DNA of 64,000 bases from Lachnospiraceae bacterium GAM79 (GCA_003584705.1 AP018536.1:2170001-2234000); one strand, 5' to 3'. Counted from the stretch's first letter, positions 1 through 8,377 are shown. A program made the numbers and translations. Notes: generated from the letters alone by a model not told the origin.

Positions 1-291
1 GTTGCCTCTGTCTGCAGCAAGACGCTTGTAGGTAAGGAGAACCTGACCCTCACCGTCATTTACTTTCAGAACCTTGACTTCCATGGTGTCACCAACCTTG
101 GCAACCGTGGTAAGATCCACGCTGGAGTCGTTGGTGTATTCGTTCTTGGTAAGAATACCGTCAGATTTGTATCCGATGTTCAGAATGATCTCTTCCGGTT
201 TCACATCGATGACTGTACCTTCGACTACCTCTCCTGCATGTATTGTCTTTAATGATTCTTCCAGCATTTGTTCAAAAGTTAATTCTGACAT
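1..291 (-). CDS. rpsA: 30S ribosomal protein S1 (N-terminal part, runs off the window)
   Basis: The 97 visible residues begin MSELTFEQMLEESLKTIHAG and continue into an S1-type OB fold (GEVVEGTVIDVKPEEIILNIGYKSDG, written here only as its leading motif GEVVEGTV...). This is the first RNA-binding repeat of ribosomal protein S1-like proteins, which help mRNAs dock on the 30S subunit. The ATG is preceded by a strong GAGGAGG site with normal spacing. The site and the first codons lie inside the 3' end of ispH, so the two are co-transcribed and probably translationally coupled. The number of S1 repeats cannot be seen because the C-terminal part lies outside the window. Confidence 0.9.
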   Translation of the reverse strand, partial: MSELTFEQMLEESLKTIHAGEVVEGTVIDVKPEEIILNIGYKSDGILTKNEYTNDSSVDLTTVAKVGDTMEVKVLKVNDGEGQVLLTYKRLAADRGN

Positions 292-1132
292 AATTTTGAA
301 CCTCCTCAATTAATTTATTTGGGGTGGAAGCCCCCGCGGTAATACCCACTAGTCGAACAGCTTTAGGTAGATCTAAATGCAAGTCATCCAGTGTCTGTAT
401 AAAATAGGTGTGCACACATTCCCTTTGGCAGATTTCGTAAAGTTTTCTGCTATTAGAACTGTGCTTCCCTCCTATTACAATCATAACGTCAGCTTCCGCT
501 GCAATGGCCTTTGCCGATCGCTGTCGCTCTTCTGTAGCATTACAGATAGTGTTCACAACACTATCATTGTAACCTTTTTTTTCAAAAATTTCAACTATAT
601 ATTGAAATTTATTGTAGTTATATGTCGTCTGAGACACAATACAAAGCTTTTCGCCTTCTGTTTTCACAAAATTTTCTGCCTGTTCGGGAGTTTCCAGAAC
701 GGTTACCGGGCCCTGACACCAGCCGACGATACCCTCTACTTCCGGATGTTTCGGGTCCCCCACGACGATCACATGATACCCTTCTGTGCTTTTTTGTTCC
801 ACGATACGATGGATCTTTTTCACAAAGGGGCAGGTGGCATCAATGCACTCCAGACCATTCGCTTCCATGATATCATAGATTTCTTTTGCCACTCCGTGGG
901 CACGAATGATCACAGTGGGAATATTCTCCCCGGCTTTCAGGCTTTTTAGTTCTTCTTTGCTTTCCAGAACTCTTACTCCTTTTTCCGCCAGTTCCCGGAC
1001 CACTTCCTCGTTATGCACGATGGGACCATAGGTATAGATAGTCTTCCCGTTTTTTAATTGTTCATACACAGTATCTACAGCACGCTTTACGCCGAAGCAA
1101 AAGCCCGCGCAGTCTGCCAGTCTTACTTCCAT
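272..1132 (-). CDS. ispH: 4-hydroxy-3-methylbut-2-enyl diphosphate reductase
   Basis: Last enzyme of the MEP isoprenoid pathway: it reduces HMBPP to IPP and DMAPP using a [4Fe-4S] cluster. The 286 residues match the stand-alone family length. The N-terminus has the typical CAGFCFGVKRAV motif (cluster cysteine). The other two cluster cysteines sit in DATCPFV and in TICNATEERQ, and the substrate-binding SSNS motif is present (GKHSSNSRKL). The ATG at 1132 follows an AGGAGAT site. The gene lies 14 nt behind cmk and overlaps the start of rpsA by 20 nt in another frame. IspH and S1 are fused in some Clostridia; here they are separate but overlapping. Confidence 0.96.
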   Translation of the reverse strand: MEVRLADCAGFCFGVKRAVDTVYEQLKNGKTIYTYGPIVHNEEVVRELAEKGVRVLESKEELKSLKAGENIPTVIIRAHGVAKEIYDIMEANGLECIDATCPFVKKIHRIVEQKSTEGYHVIVVGDPKHPEVEGIVGWCQGPVTVLETPEQAENFVKTEGEKLCIVSQTTYNYNKFQYIVEIFEKKGYNDSVVNTICNATEERQRSAKAIAAEADVMIVIGGKHSSNSRKLYEICQRECVHTYFIQTLDDLHLDLPKAVRLVGITAGASTPNKLIEEVQNYVRINF

Positions 1133-1146
1133 ATCAGATCTCCTGT

Positions 1147-1803
1147 TTAACCGATCAGTTCCACGATCCGGTCGATGACCTGCTCGATCGTCATATCGGA
1201 AGTATCCACCAGCACCGCATCGTCCGCCTGTTTTAACGGAGAAGTCTCTCTGTGCATATCTCTATAGTCTCTGTCTTCGATATCCTGACGGATCTTCTCC
1301 AGATCACAGGTCTCTCCCTTGGCGGTCAGTTCATCATATCTTCTCCTGGCTCTCACCATACTGCTGGCGGTCAGATAGATCTTCACCTGAGCATTCGGAA
1401 GAACCACTGTACCGATGTCACGGCCGTCCATGATCACATCGCTTTTAGCTGCAAGTGCCTGCTGAAGTTCTACCAGCTTGGTGCGTACTGCGGGTTGTGC
1501 ACTGGTATTGGATGCCATATTGCCGACTTCTTCGGTACGCAGATAAGCATTAACATTCTCTCCGTTTAATAAAACGACCTGCTCACCGTCCACATACTGA
1601 ATGGTGATATCCGCCTCCTTGCATTTATCGGCGATGGTCGCTGCATCCGTGGGTTCCACGCCCTCTCTTAACATAAACAGTGCCATGGCACGATACATTG
1701 CTCCGGTGTCCACATAGATAAATCCTTTTTTCTTTGCCACAGCTCTTGCAATGGTACTTTTTCCGGCACCTGCCGGGCCGTCGATTGCTACATTAAAACT
1801 CAT
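1147..1803 (-). CDS. cmk: Cytidylate (CMP/dCMP) kinase
   Basis: Phosphorylates CMP and dCMP with ATP for nucleotide supply. The 218 residues begin with the P-loop GPAGAGKSTIA and contain the CMP-binding motif MDGRDIGTVVLP and the lid sequence RDYRD, all standard for Cmk. An AGAGGA site precedes the ATG. It heads a cmk-ispH-rpsA run, a conserved order in Firmicutes. Upstream (1824-1858) is an AT-rich stretch with a 15-nt direct repeat and a TATAAT-like hexamer that could hold the promoter. Confidence 0.96.
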   Translation of the reverse strand: MSFNVAIDGPAGAGKSTIARAVAKKKGFIYVDTGAMYRAMALFMLREGVEPTDAATIADKCKEADITIQYVDGEQVVLLNGENVNAYLRTEEVGNMASNTSAQPAVRTKLVELQQALAAKSDVIMDGRDIGTVVLPNAQVKIYLTASSMVRARRRYDELTAKGETCDLEKIRQDIEDRDYRDMHRETSPLKQADDAVLVDTSDMTIEQVIDRIVELIG

Positions 1804-1823
1804 AGTCTAGTCCTCTTTTCTTT

Positions 1824-1858
1824 ATTTCTATTAATTATAATTGATTTCTATTAATTAT
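1824..1858 (-). promoter_or_regulatory. AT-rich direct repeat upstream of cmk
   Basis: The 15-nt sequence ATTTCTATTAATTAT occurs twice with a 20-bp period (1824-1838 and 1844-1858). Read on the minus strand it lies 21-55 nt before the cmk start and holds a TATAAT hexamer. A matching -35 was not found at good spacing, so this is only a candidate promoter or UP-like region. Confidence 0.3.
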
Positions 1859-1924
1859 TATTTTTTCACAAATCTTCCGGTTTTCATTCGTAAAATCTCT
1901 CTCCGGACTTTTTTGTGCGCGAAT

Positions 1925-3178
1925 TTATTGTATGCTGTCCCCCGCCAGATGTCCCGTAGACCAGGCGATCTGCAAATTAAAGCCCCCGGTCATGGCATCC
2001 AGATCCAATACTTCCCCTGCAAAATACAAATGCCGTACACGTTTGGATTCCATGGTGGAAGGATTGATATCCTTTACCGAGATTCCCCCCTGAGTGATGA
2101 TTGCTTCCGCAAAAGATCTCGTCCCCGTCACCGTCATGGGTAGTTCCTTGATCAATGAGCCGAAAGCTTTTCTCTCTTCCCGGCTGATCTCGTTCACTTT
2201 CTTCTCCGGGGAAATGTCGGACAACTCTATCATAACAGGAATCAGCTTTGCAGGGAACAGATGGTCCAGCGCATTTTTAAATTGTTTGTTCTTTGCTTCC
2301 TCAAAATCCCGAAGTAAACGCTTGTCCAGCTGTTCCGGTGTCAACGCAGGTTTCAGATCTAAGAAAAGCTTTACCTCATCGCTGCCTTTACGCTTCGAAA
2401 AATTTTTTGAATAAAAACTGCTGGCTGACAGGATCAGGGGGCCGCTGACGCCAAAATGGGTAAACAGCATCTCGCCGAACCCTTCATACCAGGTCTTTTT
2501 CCCGCACTGCATCCGGATCTCCACATTTTTTAAGGAAAGGCCCATCAGTTCCCTGCACCAGTTTTCCCGGATCTCCAAAGGCACCAATGCCGGTTTCCTC
2601 TCCGTCACCTTATGCCCTGTCTCTTCCGCGAAACGATACCCGTCCCCCGTGGATCCGGTGCTGGCATAGGAACAGCCTCCAGTACAGACAATGCAGTCAT
2701 CCGCCGCGATTTTCTCATGGTCTGCACATTCCACGCCACAGAAAACAGGATTGCCATCCGTTTCCTTCGTTAGGATCTTTTTCACCTCGGTATGCAGATG
2801 AACATCCACCTGATATTTGCGAAGTTCTCTCTGGAGGGCGGCGATCACGTCCGAAGAATGATCGGATACCGGAAATACCCGGTCTCCCCGCTCCGTTTTC
2901 AACGGGCAGCCTGCCTGCTCCAGCAGATCGCATACCCGTGTATTGTCAAAGCCGTAAAAAGCACTGTACAGAAACTTTTCATTGGTACAAATATTCTGAA
3001 ATAAGACATCCATGTCCGCCGCGTTTGTCACATTGCAACGGCCTTTTCCAGTGATGAACAGTTTTTTCCCCAGCTTTTCGTTCTTTTCCAGAAGTATTAC
3101 CTTATGCCCTTTTTGCGCTGCCGCAATGGCAGCCATCATGCCGGCAGCACCGCCACCGATCACAATCACCTTACTCAT
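1925..3178 (-). CDS. BaiN/HI0933-type FAD-dependent oxidoreductase
   Basis: Flavoprotein of the HI0933/YhiN/BaiN family (NAD(P)/FAD-dependent oxidoreductases). The substrate is unknown for most members; one relative reduces bile-acid intermediates. The start is set at MSKVIVIGGGAAGMMAA, where an AGAGGATAG site fits. A longer frame from 3256 would run into the preceding gene. The Rossmann GGGAAG dinucleotide motif is at residues 7-12. A GKGRCNVTN motif and the C-terminal block GGISVKDINP...YFAGEVLDLDAMTGGFNLQIAWSTG (broken here for length) are family hallmarks. 417 residues is a normal length. It lies 31 nt behind the RpiR regulator, so co-transcription is likely, but a role linked to the regulator is only inference. 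Confidence 0.85.
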   Translation of the reverse strand: MSKVIVIGGGAAGMMAAIAAAQKGHKVILLEKNEKLGKKLFITGKGRCNVTNAADMDVLFQNICTNEKFLYSAFYGFDNTRVCDLLEQAGCPLKTERGDRVFPVSDHSSDVIAALQRELRKYQVDVHLHTEVKKILTKETDGNPVFCGVECADHEKIAADDCIVCTGGCSYASTGSTGDGYRFAEETGHKVTERKPALVPLEIRENWCRELMGLSLKNVEIRMQCGKKTWYEGFGEMLFTHFGVSGPLILSASSFYSKNFSKRKGSDEVKLFLDLKPALTPEQLDKRLLRDFEEAKNKQFKNALDHLFPAKLIPVMIELSDISPEKKVNEISREERKAFGSLIKELPMTVTGTRSFAEAIITQGGISVKDINPSTMESKRVRHLYFAGEVLDLDAMTGGFNLQIAWSTGHLAGDSIQ

Positions 3179-3209
3179 TTCTATCCTCTTTTGCCGATCT
3201 GTCCGTCCA

Positions 3210-4130
3210 TCATTTTTCCTTGCGCCGCAGGGAATAGTCCAGCATCGGTTCATCATCTATAAAGTCGATCTCATCATTCAGATATACCTGATAATTATTC
3301 CAGGTCTCTTCCAGTGTCTCCAGATTTTTACGCACCTGCTCCGGACATTTCAGGCACAATGCCACTACCAGCGCATTGATCACGCTTAAAGGTGCCACCA
3401 GAGAATCCACCACCGACACCATGTCGCTTCTGGCCAGCAGATTGCAGGAAGAATACAGATTCATGGGGGAATGGATGCTGTCGGTAATAGCGATCACCTT
3501 GGCATTCCGGTCATTGGCAAACTCCATGGCCTTTAACGTCCGCATGGAGTATCTGGGAAAACTGATACCGATGAAGCAGTCCTTCGGGCCAATATGGATC
3601 ATCTGTTCAAAAGTCTCACTGACACTGGTGGTATTCAGCAAAAAGACTTTGCCCCGGATCATATTCAGGTAAAAATGCAGAAACGCTGCCAGCGGCTCAT
3701 TGCTGCGAAGTCCCATGATATAAATGGTCTCTGCCTCCAGAATCGTGGCAACGGCGGATTCAAAGGCCGCCGGATCCAGATTGTCTATGGTATCCTGGAT
3801 CTTTTCGATATCTGCGCTGAGTACGGAGGTCAGGATCTCCGACTGGGAGCTTCTTCCGTATTTGGCATCCATTTTCTGAATGCCGTTGAGCTTTCCCTGC
3901 ACGCAGCTTTCCAGTGCCTTCTGGAATTTCGGATAACCGTCATAACCGATTCCCGCTGCAAAACGCACTACGGTAGATTCACTGATTCCCAATGTCTCAC
4001 CCAGCTTTGCTGCGGTCATAAATACTGCCTGATCGTAATGTTCCGATATGTAATCCGCAATGGCTTTGTGGCCTTTGCTCATTTTTGCATAATGTTCGTT
4101 GATTCGGGTAAAAACATCATATTCTGCCAC
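3210..4130 (-). CDS. MurR/RpiR-family transcriptional regulator
   Basis: 306 residues. An N-terminal RpiR helix-turn-helix (about 1-77; TAAKLGETLGISESTVVRFAAG) is followed by a SIS sugar-phosphate-binding domain (about 125-255; TIYIMGLRSNEPLAAFLHFYL and FIGISFPRYS). Such proteins sense phosphosugars and control sugar or amino-sugar catabolic genes. The start is GTG at 4130, with a GAGGTT site formed by the last codons of the upstream TetR gene; only 5 nt separate them, so they are coupled. No sugar genes lie nearby, so the target is unknown. Confidence 0.88.
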   Translation of the reverse strand: MAEYDVFTRINEHYAKMSKGHKAIADYISEHYDQAVFMTAAKLGETLGISESTVVRFAAGIGYDGYPKFQKALESCVQGKLNGIQKMDAKYGRSSQSEILTSVLSADIEKIQDTIDNLDPAAFESAVATILEAETIYIMGLRSNEPLAAFLHFYLNMIRGKVFLLNTTSVSETFEQMIHIGPKDCFIGISFPRYSMRTLKAMEFANDRNAKVIAITDSIHSPMNLYSSCNLLARSDMVSVVDSLVAPLSVINALVVALCLKCPEQVRKNLETLEETWNNYQVYLNDEIDFIDDEPMLDYSLRRKEK

Positions 4131-4135
4131 GGTTC

Positions 4136-4711
4136 TTAACCTCGCGTTGTCTCATTGTAAAAAGCGTAATAGGAATGCTCTAATAGCTGCATTGTCTGTA
4201 AGTCTGTCAGATCATAATCTCCGGTCAGAGACATACAGGCAGCTCCGTGAATGAAAATCCACATTTTCATGAACAGATCACCGGGATCCGGGCAGCCCGC
4301 CACTCTGGCCAGGTTGATCTCGTAGACCACGTTTCCGGCATCACCATTCAAGATCTCATACATACTCTTTTTCTTATGTTTGCCATCCTGGTTATCCGAT
4401 ACAAACAGAAGCTCGAACAGGTGTCTCTCTTCTCTAGCAAAAGCTATGTAAGCCATGCCCAGATTGGCGAAAGGTGTCTTGCCGGTACGGGGATACAAGC
4501 TGTAATAATCCAGAAAATAAGCTGTAGCTCTCTCATAGACCGCATCCCACAGCTCTTCCATATTCTTATATACCCTGAAAATAGGCTGTGTGGAGCACCC
4601 TGCTTTCGCTGCTACCTTTCTGGCTGTCACATTGGCAAATCCCTCTTCTCTTGTCATGGCAAATGCCGTATCCAGGATTTTATCAATCGTGATCATCTCT
4701 TTACGAGCCAT
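4136..4711 (-). CDS. TetR/AcrR-family transcriptional regulator
   Basis: 191 residues. The N-terminal TetR helix-turn-helix is clear: a residue block ILDTAFAMTREEGFANVTAR, then KVAAKAGCSTQPIFRVYKNM. A ligand-binding helical region fills the rest. The ATG at 4711 (MARKEM) is preferred over one four codons upstream because AGAGGG lies 5 nt before it. First gene of a run TetR-RpiR-BaiN-type flavoprotein. A dyad in the leader (about 4744-4767) could be its own operator. The ligand is unknown. Confidence 0.82.
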   Translation of the reverse strand: MARKEMITIDKILDTAFAMTREEGFANVTARKVAAKAGCSTQPIFRVYKNMEELWDAVYERATAYFLDYYSLYPRTGKTPFANLGMAYIAFAREERHLFELLFVSDNQDGKHKKKSMYEILNGDAGNVVYEINLARVAGCPDPGDLFMKMWIFIHGAACMSLTGDYDLTDLQTMQLLEHSYYAFYNETTRG

Positions 4712-4743
4712 AATCCCTCTCATTCCGCTGTATTTACAGCAAA

Positions 4744-4767
4744 CAATGTGTTCTTCTATAACACTTG
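4744..4767 (-). promoter_or_regulatory. Imperfect dyad upstream of the TetR gene (possible operator)
   Basis: On the plus strand CAATGTGTT and AACACTTG flank a 7-nt spacer. They are inverted repeats differing by one base insertion. The site lies 33-56 nt before the TetR start, where autoregulating TetR proteins usually bind. Binding is inferred. Confidence 0.35.
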
Positions 4768-4810
4768 TTATTTTAGTGGGTGAAGAGGTGGTTTGTCAAT
4801 ATGTAAATAA

Positions 4811-5086
4811 ACTCATTCGCATATCGGGCTGACTGGGGGCTGACCAGGGGCATGTCTAAATAACGGCTTCTACGCGCTTCGCGCTCTCGAAGCCGCAACC
4901 ACATTCGCAATCCGGGCTATCGCCCCGATTCGACCGGGAACATGTCTAAATAACGGCTTCTACGCGCTTCGCGCTCTCGAAGCCGCAAACTCATTCGCAT
5001 ATCGGGCTAATGCCCTACTTGCTCATGTGGTTTTGTTCGTCTAATAAAAAAGTCGCACTGACTGCGAGCTTGCATCTCCGGGTTTC
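4811..5086 (-). repeat. Decayed copies of the A/B/C hairpin repeat behind oadA
   Basis: Most of the 530-nt gap between the TetR gene and oadA is repeat. Three partial units lie upstream of the intact one. Unit 2: A at 4954-4986, B at 4990-5028, half of C at 5045-5070. Unit 3: A at 4864-4896, half of B at 4897-4928. Unit 4: half of B at 4811-4833. Units 2 and 3 start with the same TGTCTAAATAACGGCTTC run (4943 and 4853). Module A is a stem CGGCTTC/GAAGCCG enclosing GCGC-ttc-GCGC. The pattern suggests repeated duplication and decay of one ancestral element. Confidence 0.8.
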
Positions 5087-5251
5087 TGTCTAAATAACGG
5101 CTTCTCCGCGCTTCGCGCTCTCGAAGTCGCAACCACATTCGCAATCCGGGCTATCGCCCTACTTGCTCATGTGGTTTTGTTCGTCTAATAAAAAAGCCGC
5201 ACTGACTGCGAGCAGTCGTGCGACCTTTTTATTGACGAATTATTTAGACAG
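5086..5251 (-). repeat. Intact A-B-C structured repeat closing on the oadA stop codon
   Basis: Module A at 5098-5129 pairs CGGCTTC with GAAGTCG around GCGC-ttc-GCGC. Module B at 5131-5176 pairs AACCACAT with ATGTGGTT and, inside it, GCAA with TTGC and GGGC with GCCC. Module C (5196-5224) is the GACTGC-ga-GCAGTC hairpin and works as the oadA terminator. All three are enclosed by a perfect 12-bp inverted repeat, CTGTCTAAATAA (5086-5097) against TTATTTAGACAG (5240-5251), whose right arm includes the oadA stop codon. The predicted shape is a three-armed junction. Confidence 0.8.
5190..5232 (-). terminator. Terminator of the decarboxylase operon (module C)
   Basis: On the minus strand a hairpin pairing GTCGCAC-ACTGC with GCAGT-GTGCGGC (tetra-base-poor loop) is followed by TTTTTTATT, 12 nt after the oadA stop. 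T-runs lie on both sides, so it may act in both directions. Confidence 0.85.
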
Positions 5252-6671
5252 GGTATGCACCGTTCTTGGTGTCAGCCTGGGTCATATCAACCTTTTCCTG
5301 CTGTGCCTGACGATACTTGAAGAAGTCGGTAGCAACCTGAGGGAACAGAGCGTAGCTCAGAACGTCCTCATCCTGCTGTTTCCATTCCTTCATTTCGCCT
5401 TCCAGCTTATCCATCTCATTGTCGAGCAGATCAGCGTAACGGCAGGTAATTCTCTCCTCACCGGGGATAACCTTGTCGATAACTTCCTGGCTCATGGGCT
5501 TAACGGTCTGACCGTACTCACCACGAAGAACTGCCTTGGTCTCCTTGGTAGCCATCTTGTAACGCTCACCAAGCAGTACGTTGAAGACTGCCTGAGTACC
5601 AACGATCTGAGAAGAAGGGGTAACCAGAGGGGGCTCACCCAGATCCTTACGAACCTTGGGGATCTCCTTCAGCACATCGTAGTATCTGTCTTCTGCATTC
5701 TGCTCCTTCAGCTGGCTAACCATGTTGGAAAGCATACCGCCAGGTACCTGATACAGCAGAGTCTTGATATCAACACCCATAACCTTGGGATTCAGCAGGC
5801 CGTTAGCCAGGCACTCATCTCTGTAAGGTCTGAAGTAGTCAGCGATCTCAGCTAACAGGTTCTGATCCAGACCGGTATCGTAAGGGGTTCCCTTGAAGGT
5901 CTCAACCATAACCTCGGTAGCAGGCTGTGAAGTACCCATAGCAAAGGGGCTCATAGCGGTATCGATCACATCAACACCGGCCTCTACTGCCTTCAGGTAG
6001 GTCATGCTTGCAACACCGGAAGTATAGTGAGTATGCAACTGGATGGGAAGCTTGGTAACTTCCTTCATCGCCTTGATCAGTTCAGCAGCCTTGTAAGGTA
6101 CTAACAGACCGGCCATATCCTTGATACAGATGGAATCTGCACCCATCTCTTCGATCTTCTTGGCCATGCTGGTCCAGTACTCCAGAGTGTAAGCATCACC
6201 CAGAGTGTAAGCCAGAGCAACCTGTGCTTCACCTCTGCCTTCCTGTGCCTTGAACTTGTTGGTAGCATTTACCGCTTCCTGTAAGTTGCGCAGGTCGTTC
6301 AGACAGTCGAAAATACGAATGATATCAATACCGTTGGAGATGGACTTCTGTACGAAGTAATCTACCACGTCATCTGCATAAGGTCTGTAACCCAGAATAT
6401 TCTGTCCACGGAACAGCATCTGTAACTTGGTGTTTTTGAAGCCGTCACGCAGCTTTCTCAGTCTGTCCCAGGGATCTTCCTTCAGGAAACGAAGGGATGC
6501 ATCAAAGGTAGCACCGCCCCAGCACTCTACGGAATGATAACCAACTTTATCCATCTTATCTACGATAGGAAGCATGAATTCGGTCGGCATTCTGGTAGCG
6601 ATCAGAGACTGATGTGCATCACGTAAAACAGTTTCCGTAATCTTAATCGGTTTCTTTTCAATTTCTGACAT
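5244..6671 (-). CDS. oadA: OadA-type carboxyltransferase subunit (oxaloacetate decarboxylase alpha / PycB-like)
   Basis: 475 residues. Biotin-dependent carboxyltransferase of the oxaloacetate decarboxylase/pyruvate carboxylase B family: it moves carboxyl groups between oxaloacetate/pyruvate and carboxybiotin. A TIM barrel begins ITETVLRDAHQSLIATRMPT (metal-binding Asp). It also has the active-site Lys in ICIKDMAGLL and the metal-binding His pair in LHTHYTSG. The PYC_OADA conserved domain follows. Classical OadA carries a C-terminal biotin domain; here the chain ends at about residue 475, so biotin must come from the separate carrier in the operon. Last gene of the operon, ending in a structured repeat and terminator. 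A 115-nt hairpin-bearing gap separates it from oadB. Confidence 0.92.
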   Translation of the reverse strand: MSEIEKKPIKITETVLRDAHQSLIATRMPTEFMLPIVDKMDKVGYHSVECWGGATFDASLRFLKEDPWDRLRKLRDGFKNTKLQMLFRGQNILGYRPYADDVVDYFVQKSISNGIDIIRIFDCLNDLRNLQEAVNATNKFKAQEGRGEAQVALAYTLGDAYTLEYWTSMAKKIEEMGADSICIKDMAGLLVPYKAAELIKAMKEVTKLPIQLHTHYTSGVASMTYLKAVEAGVDVIDTAMSPFAMGTSQPATEVMVETFKGTPYDTGLDQNLLAEIADYFRPYRDECLANGLLNPKVMGVDIKTLLYQVPGGMLSNMVSQLKEQNAEDRYYDVLKEIPKVRKDLGEPPLVTPSSQIVGTQAVFNVLLGERYKMATKETKAVLRGEYGQTVKPMSQEVIDKVIPGEERITCRYADLLDNEMDKLEGEMKEWKQQDEDVLSYALFPQVATDFFKYRQAQQEKVDMTQADTKNGAYPV

Positions 6672-6714
6672 TACGAATATCCTCCATAATAATATTTTCT
6701 ATAGTTAGTATGAC

Positions 6715-6764
6715 GCGATGCGTTATTCTAAGTCCTTCGGACTTATTTCATCGCGCTTTGCGCG
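6715..6764 (-). repeat. Hairpin pair between oadB and oadA
   Basis: AAGTCC (6730-6735) pairs with GGACTT (6739-6744) around TTC. GCGATG (6715-6720) pairs with CATCGC (6749-6754) outside it, or alternatively CGCGC (6752-6756) pairs with GCGCG (6760-6764). No T-run follows, so this looks like an mRNA-processing, stability or translation-control element that could set the oadA:oadB ratio. The GCGC-ttt-GCGC-gaa part resembles the core of repeat module A. Confidence 0.55.
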
Positions 6765-6786
6765 AAATACATCTTGGGCATTCGCT

Positions 6787-7938
6787 TTAAAATACACCGA
6801 AGATAGCCATGAATGTACCGGCTGCTACGGCAGTACCGATAACGCCTGCTACGTTAGGACCCATAGCATGCATGAGCAGGAAGTTGGTAGGATCGGATTC
6901 TGCACCAACCTTCTGGGATACACGTGCTGCCATAGGAACTGCGGATACACCTGCGGAACCGATCAAAGGATTGATCTTACCACCGGAAAATACACACATC
7001 AGTTTACCAAACAGAACACCTGCGGCGGTACCGAACATGAATGCGATCAGACCCAGAGCTACGATCTTCAAGGTATCTGCATTCAGGAATGCTTCTGCGC
7101 TGGTGGTAGCACCTACGGAAGTACCCAGCAGAATAACTACGATGTACATCAGAGCATTGGATGCTGTCTCAGTCAGCTGACGAACAACACCGGACTCACG
7201 GAACAGGTTACCCAGCATCAGCATACCCACCAGAGGAGCTGTGGTGGGAAGGATCAGACATACAACGATGGTAACAACGATGGGGAACAGGATCTTCTCC
7301 AGCTTGGATACGGGACGAAGCTGACCCATCTTGATCTTTCTCTCTTTCTCAGTAGTGAGAAGCTTCATAATAGGGGGCTGGATAATGGGAACCAGTGACA
7401 TGTAGGAATATGCTGCCACTGCGATAGGTCCCAGGATCGCCGTCTGTCCCAGCTTACCAGCAAGGAAGATGGAGGTAGGGCCGTCAGCACCACCGATGAT
7501 GGAGATTGCTGCAGCTGCCTTGTCGTTGAATCCCAGCCAGATTGCTCCGAAGTATGCTGCGAAGATACCAAACTGCGCAGCAGCTCCCAGAAGGAAGCTC
7601 TTGGGGTTCGCAATCAGAGGACCAAAGTCTGTCATGGCACCTACACCCATGAAGATCAGGGAAGGCAGGATTGCCAGTTCATCCAGCTTGTAGAAATAAT
7701 ACAGTAAGCCGCCGGCACCGTTTGCTGCATTTTCAGGGTGCAGCATGATATCGGGATAAATGTTTACCAACAGCATACCGAACGCTATCGGGAGTAAGAG
7801 CAAAGGCTCGAACTCATGACGGATAGCTAAATAAAGGAAAAAGCATGCAACCAGAATCATGACATAGTTTCCCCAGGTCAGGTTAAAAAACGCTGTCTGA
7901 TGAATCAGGTTGTTAAGCGTACTAGCTATATATTCCAT
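6787..7938 (-). CDS. oadB: Sodium-translocating decarboxylase beta subunit
   Basis: 383 residues, with about nine or more membrane segments. Decarboxylates carboxybiotin and uses the free energy to pump Na+ out of the cell (OadB/MmdB/GcdB family). Family motifs are visible: [18 protein letters not shown], the re-entrant [15 protein letters not shown] segment with its essential Asp, and [19 protein letters not shown] near the end. The N-terminus ([20 protein letters not shown]) is slightly longer than typical. It follows the biotin carrier by 40 nt. The specificity of the complex is set by the carboxyltransferase(s), not by this subunit. Confidence 0.95.
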   Translation of the reverse strand: MEYIASTLNNLIHQTAFFNLTWGNYVMILVACFFLYLAIRHEFEPLLLLPIAFGMLLVNIYPDIMLHPENAANGAGGLLYYFYKLDELAILPSLIFMGVGAMTDFGPLIANPKSFLLGAAAQFGIFAAYFGAIWLGFNDKAAAAISIIGGADGPTSIFLAGKLGQTAILGPIAVAAYSYMSLVPIIQPPIMKLLTTEKERKIKMGQLRPVSKLEKILFPIVVTIVVCLILPTTAPLVGMLMLGNLFRESGVVRQLTETASNALMYIVVILLGTSVGATTSAEAFLNADTLKIVALGLIAFMFGTAAGVLFGKLMCVFSGGKINPLIGSAGVSAVPMAARVSQKVGAESDPTNFLLMHAMGPNVAGVIGTAVAAGTFMAIFGVF

Positions 7939-7978
7939 TTGATGACCTCCTGTTGTTTATAGAGCTGATGTAAAATGC

Positions 7979-8350
7979 CTAGTTCAGAGTTGCCAGAACT
8001 GCACCAGCCTCAACAGTATCACCAACTGCAACGTCAATGCTTGCTACAGTGCCGTCTTCGGGAGCTACTACAGGGATCTCCATCTTCATAGCTTCCAGAA
8101 TGATGACAGCATCACCCTTCTTAACAGCCTGTCCAACACTTGCCTCTACCTTGAAGATTTTACCAGCTGCACCGGCCTCAACCTTGATGCTGCCTGCTGC
8201 GCCGCTTGCCTTGGGAGCTGCTGCGGGAGCCTTGGGTGCTGCCTTGGGAGCTGCGGGAGCCTTTGCTGCTACGGGTGCTCCGGTAGATGCGCCCTCTTCT
8301 ACTACTACATCATATACGTTGCCATTTACGGTAATGGTATAATTTTTCAT
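7979..8350 (-). CDS. Biotin carboxyl carrier subunit of the decarboxylase
   Basis: 123 residues. A C-terminal biotinyl domain (about 52-123) holds the EAMKMEIPV motif, with the acceptor Lys at residue 89. It is joined by an Ala/Pro/Lys-rich flexible linker (about 25-52) to a short N-terminal beta segment (KNYTITVNGNVYDVVVEE). This is the layout of MmdC/GcdC-type swinging arms that carry CO2 from a carboxyltransferase to the membrane beta subunit. It is the only biotin domain in the operon, so it must serve both carboxyltransferases encoded here if both are active. Confidence 0.94.
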   Translation of the reverse strand: MKNYTITVNGNVYDVVVEEGASTGAPVAAKAPAAPKAAPKAPAAAPKASGAAGSIKVEAGAAGKIFKVEASVGQAVKKGDAVIILEAMKMEIPVVAPEDGTVASIDVAVGDTVEAGAVLATLN

Positions 8351-8377
8351 TTTAATATCCTCCTAACGTTTTTACGA

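Noticed and set aside
1861..1915. A terminator behind the BaiN-like gene
   Set aside because: The TCCGG/CCGGA stem is short with a long loop, and its T-run is on the plus strand where no gene ends.
4811..5232. A CRISPR array, because of repeated near-identical blocks
   Set aside because: Units are long, palindromic, truncated to different extents and have no regular spacers; no cas genes are present.
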